In this document: piece by piece, positions 1 to 7,495 of the stretch | How positions within the stretch are numbered: position 1 is the stretch's first letter | Layout: every line of letters begins with the position of its first letter | DNA from: Novosphingopyxis sp038234155 | GTDB taxonomy: Bacteria; Pseudomonadota; Alphaproteobacteria; Sphingomonadales; Sphingomonadaceae | Length of the DNA: 17,120 nucleotides | Direction: 5' to 3' | Assembly: GCA_038234155.1 (NCBI GenBank) | Contig: JBBSUT010000043.1 | Coordinates: forward strand, 1 to 17,120 | Program-made: the position numbers and the translations under genes | The notes under the pieces: generated by a model | Databases searched by the model: none | Seen by the model: only the letters and a program-made list of their open reading frames with translations | What the model was told of the DNA's origin: nothing

Positions 1-357
1 GGGCTAGCCGACTTCGTCCACGCCACCATCGTCGATGTTGGCCCTGCCCCGCGCATTCCCCCACTGCGTTTTCTCGGCGGCATCGAGGCGCAGTCGGACA
101 TTTTCACCGGGCGAATCGAGGCGGAATATAGCGCTGAGCAGACGCGCGTGGCCGATATCGAAACGCCCACCAGCGATTTCACCCGGGTTAATGCGTCCAT
201 CGCGTACAAGCCATTCGGCGCGGACAACTCCACCAGCCTGGTTCTGTCGGCGAACAATATTTTAGACGTGGATGCGCGGCGGCATGCCAGCTTTCTGAAG
301 GATTACGCTCCGCTGGCAGGGCGTGACATTCGGCTCAGCCTGCGATTGTCGCTCTGA
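1..357 (+). CDS. TonB-dependent receptor, C-terminal fragment
   Basis: The frame is open from the first base and ends at TGA 355-357, so this is the last 118 codons of a gene that starts upstream of the window. The fragment alternates polar and hydrophobic residues like outer-membrane beta strands. It carries the segment NNILDVDARRHASFLKDYAP followed by LAGRDIRLSLRLSL, the closing strands seen in TonB-dependent receptors of sphingomonads. Such proteins are 22-stranded outer-membrane barrels that import siderophores, sugars or other large ligands using TonB energy; the substrate cannot be read from this fragment. The last residue is Leu rather than the Phe usual at barrel C-termini. The next gene starts 70 bases downstream on the same strand, so co-transcription with the valine genes is possible but unproven. 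Confidence 0.85.
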   Translation, partial: GLADFVHATIVDVGPAPRIPPLRFLGGIEAQSDIFTGRIEAEYSAEQTRVADIETPTSDFTRVNASIAYKPFGADNSTSLVLSANNILDVDARRHASFLKDYAPLAGRDIRLSLRLSL

Positions 358-427
358 CGGGGCGCGCAAGCGACGGAAACCAAAGTCGGGACTGGACGCA
401 GCGCGGCATCTGAATAGAAGCGTGCGC

Positions 428-1570
428 ATGACCCAATTCGATCTGAATGAAGAGCAGCGCGCCATCCAGGATATGGCGCGCAAATTCACCGCTGATGAAA
501 TAACGCCTTATGCCGCCAAATGGGACGAGGAGCATATCTTCCCGCGCGACACGATCAAGAAAGCCGCCGAGCTTGGCTTTGCGGCGATCTACGTGTCCGA
601 GGAATCGGGCGGCATCGGCCTCGGCCGTCTGGATGCGGCGCTGATCATGGAGGCGATGGCCTATGGCTGCCCGTCCACCAGCGCGTTCATATCGATCCAC
701 AACATGGCCGCCTGGATGATCGACGCGTTCGGTTCGCAGACGTTGAAGGACAAATATCTGCCGTCGCTGGTGCAGATGGACAAAATCGCCAGCTATTGCC
801 TGACCGAACCGGGCTCCGGCTCCGACGCGGCCGCGCTGAAGACCAGCGCCCGGCGAGACGGCGACTATTATGTGCTGAACGGCTCCAAACAGTTCATCTC
901 CGGCGCTGGTGAGAACGAAATCTACGTCTGCATGGTCCGCACCGGGGAGGACGGCCCCAAGGGCATCAGCTGCCTCGTCGTCGAAAAGGATATGGAGGGC
1001 GTCAGCTTCGGCGCGCCAGAGAAAAAGCTCGGCTGGCATTCGCAGCCAACCGCGCAGGTGATGTTCGATGATGTCCGCGTGCCGATCGAAAACCGCGTCG
1101 GCGGCGAAGGCGAGGGATTCGCCATTGCGATGAAGGGCCTCGACGGCGGGCGGCTCAACATCGGCGCCTGCTCGCTCGGCGGGGCGCAGCGCTGTCTGGA
1201 CGAGGCGATCGCCTACACCAAGGATCGCAGCCAGTTCGGTAAGCCGATCGCAGAGTTCCAGAACACGCAGTTCATGCTTGCCGACATGGCAACCGATCTC
1301 GAGGCCAGCCGCGCGCTGCTCTATCTGGCCGCCGCAAAGGTGACCGAGGGCGCGCCGGATCGGACCCGCTTCGCCGCCATGGCCAAGCGACTGGCCACCG
1401 ATAACGGCTCCAAGATCGTCAATGATGCGCTGCAGCTGTTTGGCGGCTACGGCTATTTGCAGGATTATCCCATCGAGCGCTTCTGGCGCGATCTGCGCGT
1501 CCACTCGATTCTGGAGGGCACCAACCAGATCATGCGCATGATCGTCTCGCGCGATCTTTTGCGGCAATAA
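428..1570 (+). CDS. Acyl-CoA dehydrogenase, isobutyryl-CoA dehydrogenase-like
   Basis: A 380-residue cytoplasmic FAD enzyme, the normal length for short/branched-chain acyl-CoA dehydrogenases. It would oxidise isobutyryl-CoA to methacrylyl-CoA in valine breakdown and pass electrons to electron-transfer flavoprotein. Visible motifs: YCLTEPGSGSD (123-133), the flavin/substrate loop; RSQFGKPIAEFQNTQF (267-282); and LFGGYGYLQDYPIERFWRD near the C-terminus. Glu363 in ILEGTNQI is at the catalytic-base position of MCAD and isobutyryl-CoA dehydrogenase; isovaleryl-CoA dehydrogenase keeps its base elsewhere. I chose ATG 428 because the family begins with this helix and AGAAG (416-420) lies 7 bases upstream; a GTG at 323 would overlap the receptor gene. 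The substrate assignment rests mainly on the neighbouring hydrolase and hydratase; 2-methylbutyryl-CoA is an alternative. Confidence 0.9.
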   Translation: MTQFDLNEEQRAIQDMARKFTADEITPYAAKWDEEHIFPRDTIKKAAELGFAAIYVSEESGGIGLGRLDAALIMEAMAYGCPSTSAFISIHNMAAWMIDAFGSQTLKDKYLPSLVQMDKIASYCLTEPGSGSDAAALKTSARRDGDYYVLNGSKQFISGAGENEIYVCMVRTGEDGPKGISCLVVEKDMEGVSFGAPEKKLGWHSQPTAQVMFDDVRVPIENRVGGEGEGFAIAMKGLDGGRLNIGACSLGGAQRCLDEAIAYTKDRSQFGKPIAEFQNTQFMLADMATDLEASRALLYLAAAKVTEGAPDRTRFAAMAKRLATDNGSKIVNDALQLFGGYGYLQDYPIERFWRDLRVHSILEGTNQIMRMIVSRDLLRQ

Positions 1571-1688
1571 ACACTGCCGTTCCCCGGCGAAGGGTCTCCA
1601 CAAACCAGTATTTTGGGGGGAGCCCGAGGGGCGGGGCTCAGAGTCTTTGCAGGCTGGATCCCGGCCTGCGCCGAAAAACGGAAATGAA
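1571..1688 (+). repeat. Degenerate REP-like intergenic repeat between dehydrogenase and hydrolase
   Basis: The 118-base gap holds two separated arms of what looks like one inverted-repeat element: CCCGGCGAAGG at 1583-1593 and CTGGATCCCGGCCTGCGCCG at 1654-1673. I recall the intact unit in sphingomonad intergenic regions as a compact hairpin in which the second arm continues GGATGACG; here it continues AAAAACGG instead. Inside are two smaller stems: GAGCCC 1620-1625 with GGGCTC 1634-1639, and GCAGGC 1649-1654 with GCCTGC 1664-1669. The repeat identity is from memory and untested. The hairpins could affect read-through or mRNA stability between the two genes. Confidence 0.5.
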
Positions 1689-1692
1689 ATGA
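1684..1692 (+). other. Three-codon AUG-AAA-UGA frame overlapping the hydrolase start
   Basis: ATG 1684-1686 is followed by AAA and TGA 1690-1692. The TGA overlaps the ATG (1689-1691) of the hydrolase gene as ATGA. GGAAA lies just before the first ATG. This may be a reinitiation site or simply an A-rich start region; function is inferred only from the geometry. Confidence 0.3.
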
Positions 1693-2750
1693 CCAACCAA
1701 CTCATCCTCCGGACCGACGGCCTTGCCGGCCGTATCAGTCTCAACCGCCCCAAGGCGATCCACGCGCTGACCACCGCCATGTGCGTGGGCATGACCGAGG
1801 CATTGGCTGCCTGGGAATATGACGATGCCATTCATGCGGTCATGATCGATCATAGCGAGGGCCGCGGTTTCTGCGCGGGCGGCGACATTCGCATGCTGGC
1901 GGAAAGCGGCGCGAAGCCCGGCCCTGAAAAAGGCAAGGATGCGCGCGCGTTCTTCTGGAGCGAGTACCAGCTGAACCACCAGCTGTTTACTTACGATAAG
2001 CCGGTCGTCGCCTTCATGGATGGCATCACGATGGGCGGGGGCGTCGGCATATCGCTGCCCGCGCGCTTCCGCGTGGCGACGGAGAACACACGATTCGCCA
2101 TGCCTGAGACCGGCATCGGCCTGTTCCCGGATGTGGGCGCGGGCTGGTATCTGCCGCGGCTGGAAGGGCGCGTGGGTCAGTTTCTGGCGCTGACCGGTGC
2201 CCGGGTTGACGGAGCGGAGTGCCTCGCGCTGGGCCTCGCCACCCATTATTTGCCATCGGACAAGCTGGCCGAGGCCAAGGATCGGATCGGCGAACGGCCC
2301 GAGCGGATCGTCGGCATATTGGGCGATCTGTCCGTCACCGCGCCTGATGCCCGCATTACCGGGAACATGGCCCGCATCAATCGCCTGTTCGCCAGCGACC
2401 GGTATGAGGATATATTGGAAGCGCTGGAAAAGGATGGCAGCGACTGGGCGCAAAAGGAGCGCGATACCCTCGGCACCAAATCGCCGCAGACGTGCAAGGT
2501 GGCGCTGCGCCAGCTGAAGGAAGGCGCGGCAATGCCGGACTTTGCCGCAGAGATGACGCAGGAATATGCGATTGGCTCGCATGTCGTGGAGCGGCGCGAT
2601 TTCCTGGAGGGCGTGCGGGCCCTTATTGTCGACAAGGACAACAGCCCCAAATGGGACCCGCCGACACCCGGCGCGGTCAGCGATGCCATGATCGACGAAA
2701 TATTTGCTGTTCTGCCGACGGGCCAGGAATGGACGCCGCTGCGCCGCTAA
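1689..2750 (+). CDS. 3-hydroxyisobutyryl-CoA hydrolase (ECH_2/HIBCH family)
   Basis: A 353-residue crotonase-fold enzyme of the hydrolase branch, longer than the roughly 260-residue hydratases. It releases CoA from 3-hydroxyisobutyryl-CoA in valine degradation, acting in the cytoplasm. The oxyanion-hole segments are GRGFCAGGDIRML (58-70) and MDGITMGGGVGI (110-121). MPETGIGLFPDVGAGWYLPR (138-157) is the HIBCH signature; Glu140 and Asp148 match the catalytic Glu/Asp pair of the human enzyme. ATG 1689 is preferred over an upstream TTG at 1647, which lies in the repeat and adds a non-family tail. The gene is followed 13 bases later by the hydratase. Some bacterial members are annotated simply as enoyl-CoA hydratase, but the PET...FPDVG signature argues for the hydrolase. 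Confidence 0.9.
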   Translation: MTNQLILRTDGLAGRISLNRPKAIHALTTAMCVGMTEALAAWEYDDAIHAVMIDHSEGRGFCAGGDIRMLAESGAKPGPEKGKDARAFFWSEYQLNHQLFTYDKPVVAFMDGITMGGGVGISLPARFRVATENTRFAMPETGIGLFPDVGAGWYLPRLEGRVGQFLALTGARVDGAECLALGLATHYLPSDKLAEAKDRIGERPERIVGILGDLSVTAPDARITGNMARINRLFASDRYEDILEALEKDGSDWAQKERDTLGTKSPQTCKVALRQLKEGAAMPDFAAEMTQEYAIGSHVVERRDFLEGVRALIVDKDNSPKWDPPTPGAVSDAMIDEIFAVLPTGQEWTPLRR

Positions 2751-2763
2751 TCTGGAGAATTTG

Positions 2764-3546
2764 ATGCCTTACGAAACCATCACCACCGAAATCCGCGACG
2801 CGGTAACGCTGATTACGCTCGATCGGCCGAAGGCGCTCAACGCCTTGAACGCGCAAGTGCTGGACGAACTGATCGCGGCGTTCGGCGCCTATCATGCGGA
2901 TGACAGCCAAGGCTGCGCCGTCCTTACCGGAGCGGGTGACAAGGCTTTCGCCGCCGGCGCAGACATCAAGGAAATGGCCGACAAGCCGATGGCAGATTTC
3001 TATGCCGAAGATTTCTTCGCCAAATGGACCAGCCACATCGTCAAGGCCGTGCGCAAGCCCTGGATCGCCGCGGTGAACGGCTTTGCGCTGGGCGGCGGCT
3101 GCGAGCTGGCGATGATGGCGGATTTCATCCTGGCTTCCGAAAGCGCCAAGTTCGGCCAACCCGAGATCAAGCTGGGCGTGGCGCCGGGCATGGGCGGATC
3201 GCAGCGGCTGACCCGCGCGGTCGGCAAGTCCAAGGCCATGGAAATGTGCCTGACCGGCCGGATGATGAACGCCGAGGAGGCCGAGCGCGCCGGTCTGGTC
3301 GCCCGTGTGATCCCGACTGCGGATCTCGTCGCAGAGGCGATGAAGACCGCGGCCGCGATCGCCGCCATGCCGCCGCTGGCCGCGATGGTGAACAAGGAAA
3401 TGGTCAACGCCGCGTATGAAACCACGCTGGACCAGGGCCTGCTGCACGAACGCCGCCTGTTTCAGATCTTGACCGGTACGCAGGACAAGATTGAGGGCAT
3501 GGCCGCCTTTATCGAAAAGCGCGAGGGCAATTGGACCGGCCGCTGA
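2764..3546 (+). CDS. Enoyl-CoA hydratase (crotonase)
   Basis: A 260-residue crotonase. It hydrates 2-enoyl-CoA; in this setting the likely substrate is methacrylyl-CoA, giving the substrate of the hydrolase encoded just upstream. Motifs: AFAAGADIKEM (61-71) and GFALGGGCELAMMADFILAS (106-125) form the oxyanion hole, and GQPEIKLGVAPGMGGSQRLT (131-150) completes the active site. Glu114 and Glu134 align with catalytic Glu144 and Glu164 of rat mitochondrial crotonase with a constant offset of 20, so the enzyme should be active. GGAG at 2754-2757 sits 6 bases before ATG 2764, which fixes the start. The mmsB dehydrogenase often found next in this pathway is not here. It may also serve fatty-acid beta-oxidation. 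Confidence 0.92.
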   Translation: MPYETITTEIRDAVTLITLDRPKALNALNAQVLDELIAAFGAYHADDSQGCAVLTGAGDKAFAAGADIKEMADKPMADFYAEDFFAKWTSHIVKAVRKPWIAAVNGFALGGGCELAMMADFILASESAKFGQPEIKLGVAPGMGGSQRLTRAVGKSKAMEMCLTGRMMNAEEAERAGLVARVIPTADLVAEAMKTAAAIAAMPPLAAMVNKEMVNAAYETTLDQGLLHERRLFQILTGTQDKIEGMAAFIEKREGNWTGR

Positions 3547-3574
3547 CCTCGATCGGGGATCGGAATTGCCTTTT
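3526..3574 (+). terminator. Possible weak terminator at the end of the valine block
   Basis: GGCAATT 3526-3532, inside the end of the hydratase gene, pairs perfectly with AATTGCC 3564-3570 and is followed by TTTT 3571-3574. An inner hairpin CGATC 3550-3554 / GATCG 3558-3562 with a GGG loop sits within the large loop. The long loop and short T-run make this a weak candidate, but its place at the boundary between two pathways is sensible. Confidence 0.3.
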
Positions 3575-3594
3575 CATGCGTTCGTTTCGATAAC
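3566..3594 (+). promoter_or_regulatory. Candidate sigma-70-type promoter for hppD-hmgA
   Basis: TTGCCT (3566-3571) and GATAAC (3589-3594) are separated by 17 bases, and each matches 4 of 6 consensus positions. The hppD start lies 35 bases downstream, leaving room for GGAGA at 3616-3620. This is a pattern match only, and it overlaps the possible terminator. Confidence 0.3.
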
Positions 3595-3628
3595 AGACTG
3601 ACCATTTATCCTTTCGGAGAAACGCTCC

Positions 3629-4732
3629 ATGACCCAGCACCAGCTTCCCGATAACGTAGCGGGGCTCGACGGCTTCGAATTCCTCGAGTTTGCAGGCGAT
3701 GCCAAGCAGATCGACAGCGTATTCCGGCAGATGGGCTTCATTCCGGTGGCCAAACATCGCTCCAAGGAAGTGACGCTTTACCGGCAGAACGGGATCAACT
3801 TCCTGCTCAACGACGAACCCGGCAGCCAGGCGGCGCATTTTTACCGCGAACATCGCACCGGCGGGGCTTGTGCCATGGGCTGGCGTGTCGAGGACGCGGC
3901 CAAGGCGTTCGACCATGCGATGGAAAATGGCGGCGAGGCGGCTGTTGGCGATCTCGGCTGGATGGAGCTGAAAATCCCCGCAATCCGCGGCATCGGCGGC
4001 AGCCTGATCTATTTTGTCGATCGTTATGGCCAGGACGGCACGCCGGACATCTACGACATCGACTTTCGTTATTTCGATGGCGTTGACAAAAACCCAGTCG
4101 GTGCCGGCCTCGTCATTGTCGATCATTTGACGCACAACGTCTATCGCGGCCGAATGAAGTTCTGGGCGGACTTTTATGAACGTCTCTTCAATTTCAGCGA
4201 AATCCGCTATTTCGATATCAAGGGCGAATATACCGGATTGACGTCCAAGGCGATGACCGCGCCGGACGGCAAGATCCGTATTCCCCTGAACGAGGAAAGC
4301 GAAGGCGGCGGCGGACAGATCGAGGAATATCTGGTCGATTTCAACGGTGAGGGCATCCAGCACATCGCTATGTCAACGCCCAATATTTATGCCACTATCG
4401 ACCAGTTGCGCAGCAACGGCCTGCTTTTCATGAACCCGCCTCCTGAAACCTATTATGACATGCTGGCCGATCGTTTGCCCGGGCACGGCGAGCCGGTGGA
4501 CGAGATGAAGGCGCGCGGGCTGCTGCTCGACGGATCTACCGAAGACGGCGATCCGCGCCTGCTGCTCCAGATATTCACCGGCAACATGTTTGGCCCGGTG
4601 TTCTTCGAGATTATCCAGCGCAAAAAGGACGAAGGGTTTGGCGAGGGCAATTTCAAGGCACTGTTCGAGAGTATCGAGCGTGACCAGATGCAGCGCGGCA
4701 AGTTGAAGAAGGGCGCGAAGGCGGAGGCCTGA
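3629..4732 (+). CDS. hppD: 4-hydroxyphenylpyruvate dioxygenase
   Basis: A 367-residue non-haem Fe(II) enzyme with two vicinal-oxygen-chelate domains, the usual bacterial length. It converts 4-hydroxyphenylpyruvate, O2 and water chemistry aside, to homogentisate and CO2, the committing step of tyrosine breakdown. The three iron ligands are recognisable: His166 in VDHLTHNVYRGRM, His245 in GEGIQHIAMST and Glu327 in GPVFFEIIQR. All three are offset by exactly 5 from His161, His240 and Glu322 of the Pseudomonas enzyme. The closing helix region DEGFGEGNFKALFESIERDQ (334-353) is typical. GGAGA at 3616-3620 is 8 bases before ATG 3629. Its stop codon overlaps the start of hmgA as TGATG, which argues for translational coupling with the next step of the pathway. 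Confidence 0.97.
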   Translation: MTQHQLPDNVAGLDGFEFLEFAGDAKQIDSVFRQMGFIPVAKHRSKEVTLYRQNGINFLLNDEPGSQAAHFYREHRTGGACAMGWRVEDAAKAFDHAMENGGEAAVGDLGWMELKIPAIRGIGGSLIYFVDRYGQDGTPDIYDIDFRYFDGVDKNPVGAGLVIVDHLTHNVYRGRMKFWADFYERLFNFSEIRYFDIKGEYTGLTSKAMTAPDGKIRIPLNEESEGGGGQIEEYLVDFNGEGIQHIAMSTPNIYATIDQLRSNGLLFMNPPPETYYDMLADRLPGHGEPVDEMKARGLLLDGSTEDGDPRLLLQIFTGNMFGPVFFEIIQRKKDEGFGEGNFKALFESIERDQMQRGKLKKGAKAEA

Positions 4733-6048
4733 TGAACGTCGAGCGCAGCATCGAAACGCAATCGCGCGGCGCCGCATATATGACCGGCTTCGGTTCGCAT
4801 TTCGCGACCGAAGCCGTGCCTGGCGCATTGCCGGTGGGGCAGAATAGCCCGCAAAAATTGCCTTACGGCCTGTATGCCGAACAGCTGAGCGGCACCGCCT
4901 TCACCGCGCCGCGCCATGAGAACCGGCGTAGCTGGCTCTACCGCATCCGTCCGAGCGCCGAGCATCCACCGTTTGCGCGCTATCAGGGCGCGGCCCGCTT
5001 CGCACCGGGGACGATCGATGAACCGTTGGCTCCAAACCGGCTGCGCTGGGACCCGCTCGCCGATGCCGACCCCGGCACGGACCTTGTCGATGGCATGACC
5101 ACCATGCTTGCCAACCGCGACCCCGCCGATCTCGCTGGCGTTGCTGTGCATCTCTATACCGCCAACACGGACATGGACGACCGCGTGTTCGTCAACGCGG
5201 ATGGCGAGCTTTTGTTTATCCCGCAGGAGGGACGGCTCGAACTTCTCACCGAATTGGGCCGTCTCATCGTGGGCCCCGGGGAGATCGCGCTGATTCCACG
5301 GGGGGTTCGTTTCCGCGCTCTGCTGCCGGACGAAAGCGCGCGCGGCTATGTTGCGGAAAACCACGGCGCGCTTTTTCGCCTCCCCGATCTGGGACCGATC
5401 GGCTCCAACGGTCTTGCCAACTCGCGTGATTTCGAGACGCCGGTTGCCTGGTATGAGGACCGCGATGCACCGGTTGAGCTGATCCAGAAATATATGGGAT
5501 CGCTATGGACTACCATGCTCGGCCACAGCCCGCTCGACGTGGTCGCCTGGCACGGTAATCTTGTGCCCTTTCGCTACGATCTGTCGCGCTTCAACACCAT
5601 GAACACGGTCAGCTTTGACCATCCCGACCCATCCATATTCACGGTGCTCACCTCGCCCAGCGAAGTACCTGGCCGCGCCAATGCCGATTTTGTAATCTTT
5701 CCGCCGCGCTGGATGGTGGCCGAACACACGTTCCGGCCGCCCTGGTTCCACCGCAACGTCATGAGCGAGGCGATGGGCCTCATCCACGGCGAATATGATG
5801 CCAAGGACGGCGGCGGCTTTCGCCCCGGAGGCCTCTCGCTGCACAATCTGATGGCGGGCCACGGGCCGGACAAGGCGAGCTGGGAAAGGGCGATTCAGGC
5901 CGATCTGAAACCGCACAAGATCGATGGCACCATGGCTTTCATGGTGGAAAGCTGCTGGCCCTACAGGCCGACACGGTTCGCCATGGAGCGCGCGCAGCCC
6001 GATTATGATGATGCGTGGGCCGATTTTCCCAAGGCGACGCTGCCGTAA
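4732..6048 (+). CDS. hmgA: Homogentisate 1,2-dioxygenase
   Basis: A 438-residue cytoplasmic Fe(II) ring-cleaving dioxygenase that turns homogentisate into maleylacetoacetate. The N-terminal YMTGFGSHFATEAVPGALPV (16-35) is a family landmark, as are GLYAEQLSGTAFTAPR (46-61) and LYRIRPS. The iron ligands are His340 and Glu346 in FHRNVMSEAMGLI and His377 in HNLMAGHGPD, equivalent to human His335, Glu341 and His371. There is one extra residue in the loop before the last histidine compared with the human protein. The start overlaps the hppD stop by one base (TGATG) and no strong ribosome-binding site precedes it, so translation probably depends on hppD. Gene order and pathway order agree. Confidence 0.97.
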   Translation: MNVERSIETQSRGAAYMTGFGSHFATEAVPGALPVGQNSPQKLPYGLYAEQLSGTAFTAPRHENRRSWLYRIRPSAEHPPFARYQGAARFAPGTIDEPLAPNRLRWDPLADADPGTDLVDGMTTMLANRDPADLAGVAVHLYTANTDMDDRVFVNADGELLFIPQEGRLELLTELGRLIVGPGEIALIPRGVRFRALLPDESARGYVAENHGALFRLPDLGPIGSNGLANSRDFETPVAWYEDRDAPVELIQKYMGSLWTTMLGHSPLDVVAWHGNLVPFRYDLSRFNTMNTVSFDHPDPSIFTVLTSPSEVPGRANADFVIFPPRWMVAEHTFRPPWFHRNVMSEAMGLIHGEYDAKDGGGFRPGGLSLHNLMAGHGPDKASWERAIQADLKPHKIDGTMAFMVESCWPYRPTRFAMERAQPDYDDAWADFPKATLP

Positions 6049-6199
6049 TCCCCTTTTCTATATGACGACCCGGCTTAATGGAGGCGCAGGGACCTAGCGA
6101 TCTGGCCCGATTTCAGCGCTCTGCGATGAATAAGGGCCAGATGCAGGATGGGCGCAGGCCCTGCTGCACCTCGCACTGACGACCAGAGGGATGGATGCC
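6049..6199 (+). other. Gap between hmgA and fahA, no maiA
   Basis: These 151 bases contain no recognisable gene. The longest plus-strand frame is a 33-codon one at 6078-6179 with no ribosome-binding site and no Tyr codon, so it does not look like a tyrosine-sensing leader peptide. Short pairings exist: AGGGCC 6133-6138 with GGCCCT 6157-6162, or alternatively GCAGG 6143-6147 with CCTGC 6160-6164. I see no confident promoter. The space could hold a second promoter for fahA. Confidence 0.5.
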
Positions 6200-6203
6200 A
6201 TGA
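6186..6203 (+). promoter_or_regulatory. fahA: Ribosome-binding site deciding the fahA start, with nested AUG-CCA-UGA
   Basis: GAGGG (6186-6190) touches the upstream in-frame ATG 6191 but is 9 bases from ATG 6200, so the latter is preferred. Between them ATG 6195-6197 in another frame reads AUG-CCA-UGA and ends at 6203, overlapping the preferred ATG as ATGA. Confidence 0.5.
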
Positions 6204-7492
6204 CCGACCAGACTCACAGCCCGGACCTGCGCAGCTGGGTTCCCGGCGCCAACGAAGACGCCGATTTCCCCATCCAGAACCTGCCGCTCGGGATTTTCAG
6301 CTCAGGATCGAATGGCGCTTGCGCGGGCACAGCGATCGGGAGCCATATCCTTGATTTGAAGGCGCTCGCCGAAACCGGCCTGCTGCACAGCGCAGTCGGT
6401 CCTTTGCTCAAAGGCACCACGCTCAACGCCATTTTTGGGCTGCCAAAGTCCGCGCGAGGCGACCTGCGCAAGCGCCTGTCCGAGCTCCTGTCGGACGAAA
6501 ACTATCGCGATCAGGTCCAGCCCCTGCTCCATGTCGCAGCCGATTGTACGATGCACCTGCCCGCCCAGATCGGCGATTACACCGATTTTTATGTCGGCAT
6601 CCACCATGCCCTCAATATCGGCCGACAATTCCGGCCGGACAATCCGCTGCTGCCCAATTACAAATTTCTGCCAATCGGCTATCACGGACGCGCCAGTTCG
6701 GTGCGCGTTTCCGGCGAGCCGGTGGTGCGGCCGCAAGGGCAGCGCAAGGGCGCGGACGAAGACATGCCGGTGCGCGGGCCATCGCGCAGGCTCGACTACG
6801 AGCTGGAACTTGGCCTGTGGATCGGGCCCGGCAACGCGCTCGGCGAACCCATAGACATCGCCGCGGCCAGCGATCATCTGGCCGGACTATGCCTGCTGAA
6901 CGACTGGTCCGCGCGCGATCTGCAGGCGTGGGAATATCAGCCGTTAGGGCCCTTCCTCGGCAAAAGCTTCCAGACCAGCGTCTCACCCTGGGTGATCACC
7001 GCCGAGGCGCTGGAGCCGTTCCGGCAGGCGCAGGCCCCAAGGCCGCACGGCGATCCCGCGCCGCTGTCATATCTAGACGACGCCAGCGACCAGGCCGCCG
7101 GTGCGTTTGCGATCACGCTGGAGACATTTTTGCTGACCGAGCGGATGCGGCTGGCAAGCGAAGCGCCGTGCCAGCTCAGCACGAGCGCAGCGCGGCACAT
7201 GTACTGGACGGCGGCGCAGATGATCACGCACCACGCGTCCAACGGTTGCAACCTGCAGCCCGGCGATCTGCTGGGCACCGGCACGCTCTCCGGTCCCGAC
7301 AACAGCAGCCTGGGTAGCCTGATGGAGATGAGCCTCGGCGGGCAGCAGCCGATTGGCTTGCCCAATGGAGAAACACGCAGCTTCCTGGAGGATGGCGACG
7401 AAATCATTCTCAAGGCGTCGGCGCAGGCCGACGGTGCGGTGCCGATCGGCTTTGGCGCATGCCGTGCGGTTATACGCCCGGCGGTCACCTAG
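6200..7492 (+). CDS. fahA: Fumarylacetoacetase
   Basis: A 430-residue hydrolase that splits fumarylacetoacetate into fumarate and acetoacetate, the last step of tyrosine degradation. The N-terminal SH3-like part carries DFPIQNLPLGIFSSG (22-36). In the catalytic domain, Asp129 and His136 in YTDFYVGIHHALNIG, Glu201 and Glu203 in LDYELELGLWIGPGN, and Asp235 in LLNDWSARDLQAWEY match the human metal ligands Asp126, Glu199, Glu201 and Asp233 and catalytic His133. PLGPFLGKSFQTSVSPWV and the later LLGTGTLSGP are also typical. A start at 6191 would add three residues (MDA), but the Shine-Dalgarno spacing favours 6200. The maleylacetoacetate isomerase that should supply its substrate is not adjacent. 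The gene ends 3 bases from the convergent glcB. Confidence 0.96.
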   Translation: MTDQTHSPDLRSWVPGANEDADFPIQNLPLGIFSSGSNGACAGTAIGSHILDLKALAETGLLHSAVGPLLKGTTLNAIFGLPKSARGDLRKRLSELLSDENYRDQVQPLLHVAADCTMHLPAQIGDYTDFYVGIHHALNIGRQFRPDNPLLPNYKFLPIGYHGRASSVRVSGEPVVRPQGQRKGADEDMPVRGPSRRLDYELELGLWIGPGNALGEPIDIAAASDHLAGLCLLNDWSARDLQAWEYQPLGPFLGKSFQTSVSPWVITAEALEPFRQAQAPRPHGDPAPLSYLDDASDQAAGAFAITLETFLLTERMRLASEAPCQLSTSAARHMYWTAAQMITHHASNGCNLQPGDLLGTGTLSGPDNSSLGSLMEMSLGGQQPIGLPNGETRSFLEDGDEIILKASAQADGAVPIGFGACRAVIRPAVT

Positions 7493-7495
7493 ATT

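Noticed and set aside
335..1831. Long minus-strand open frame (498 codons) opposite the acyl-CoA dehydrogenase
   Set aside because: It is rich in Arg, Ala, His and Asp without any domain pattern and lies opposite a clearly conserved enzyme gene. High GC at third codon positions produces such antisense frames.
6078..6179. 33-codon frame in the hmgA-fahA gap as a leader peptide or maiA remnant
   Set aside because: There is no ribosome-binding site, no Tyr codon and a single Phe codon, and no resemblance to the GST-type isomerase.
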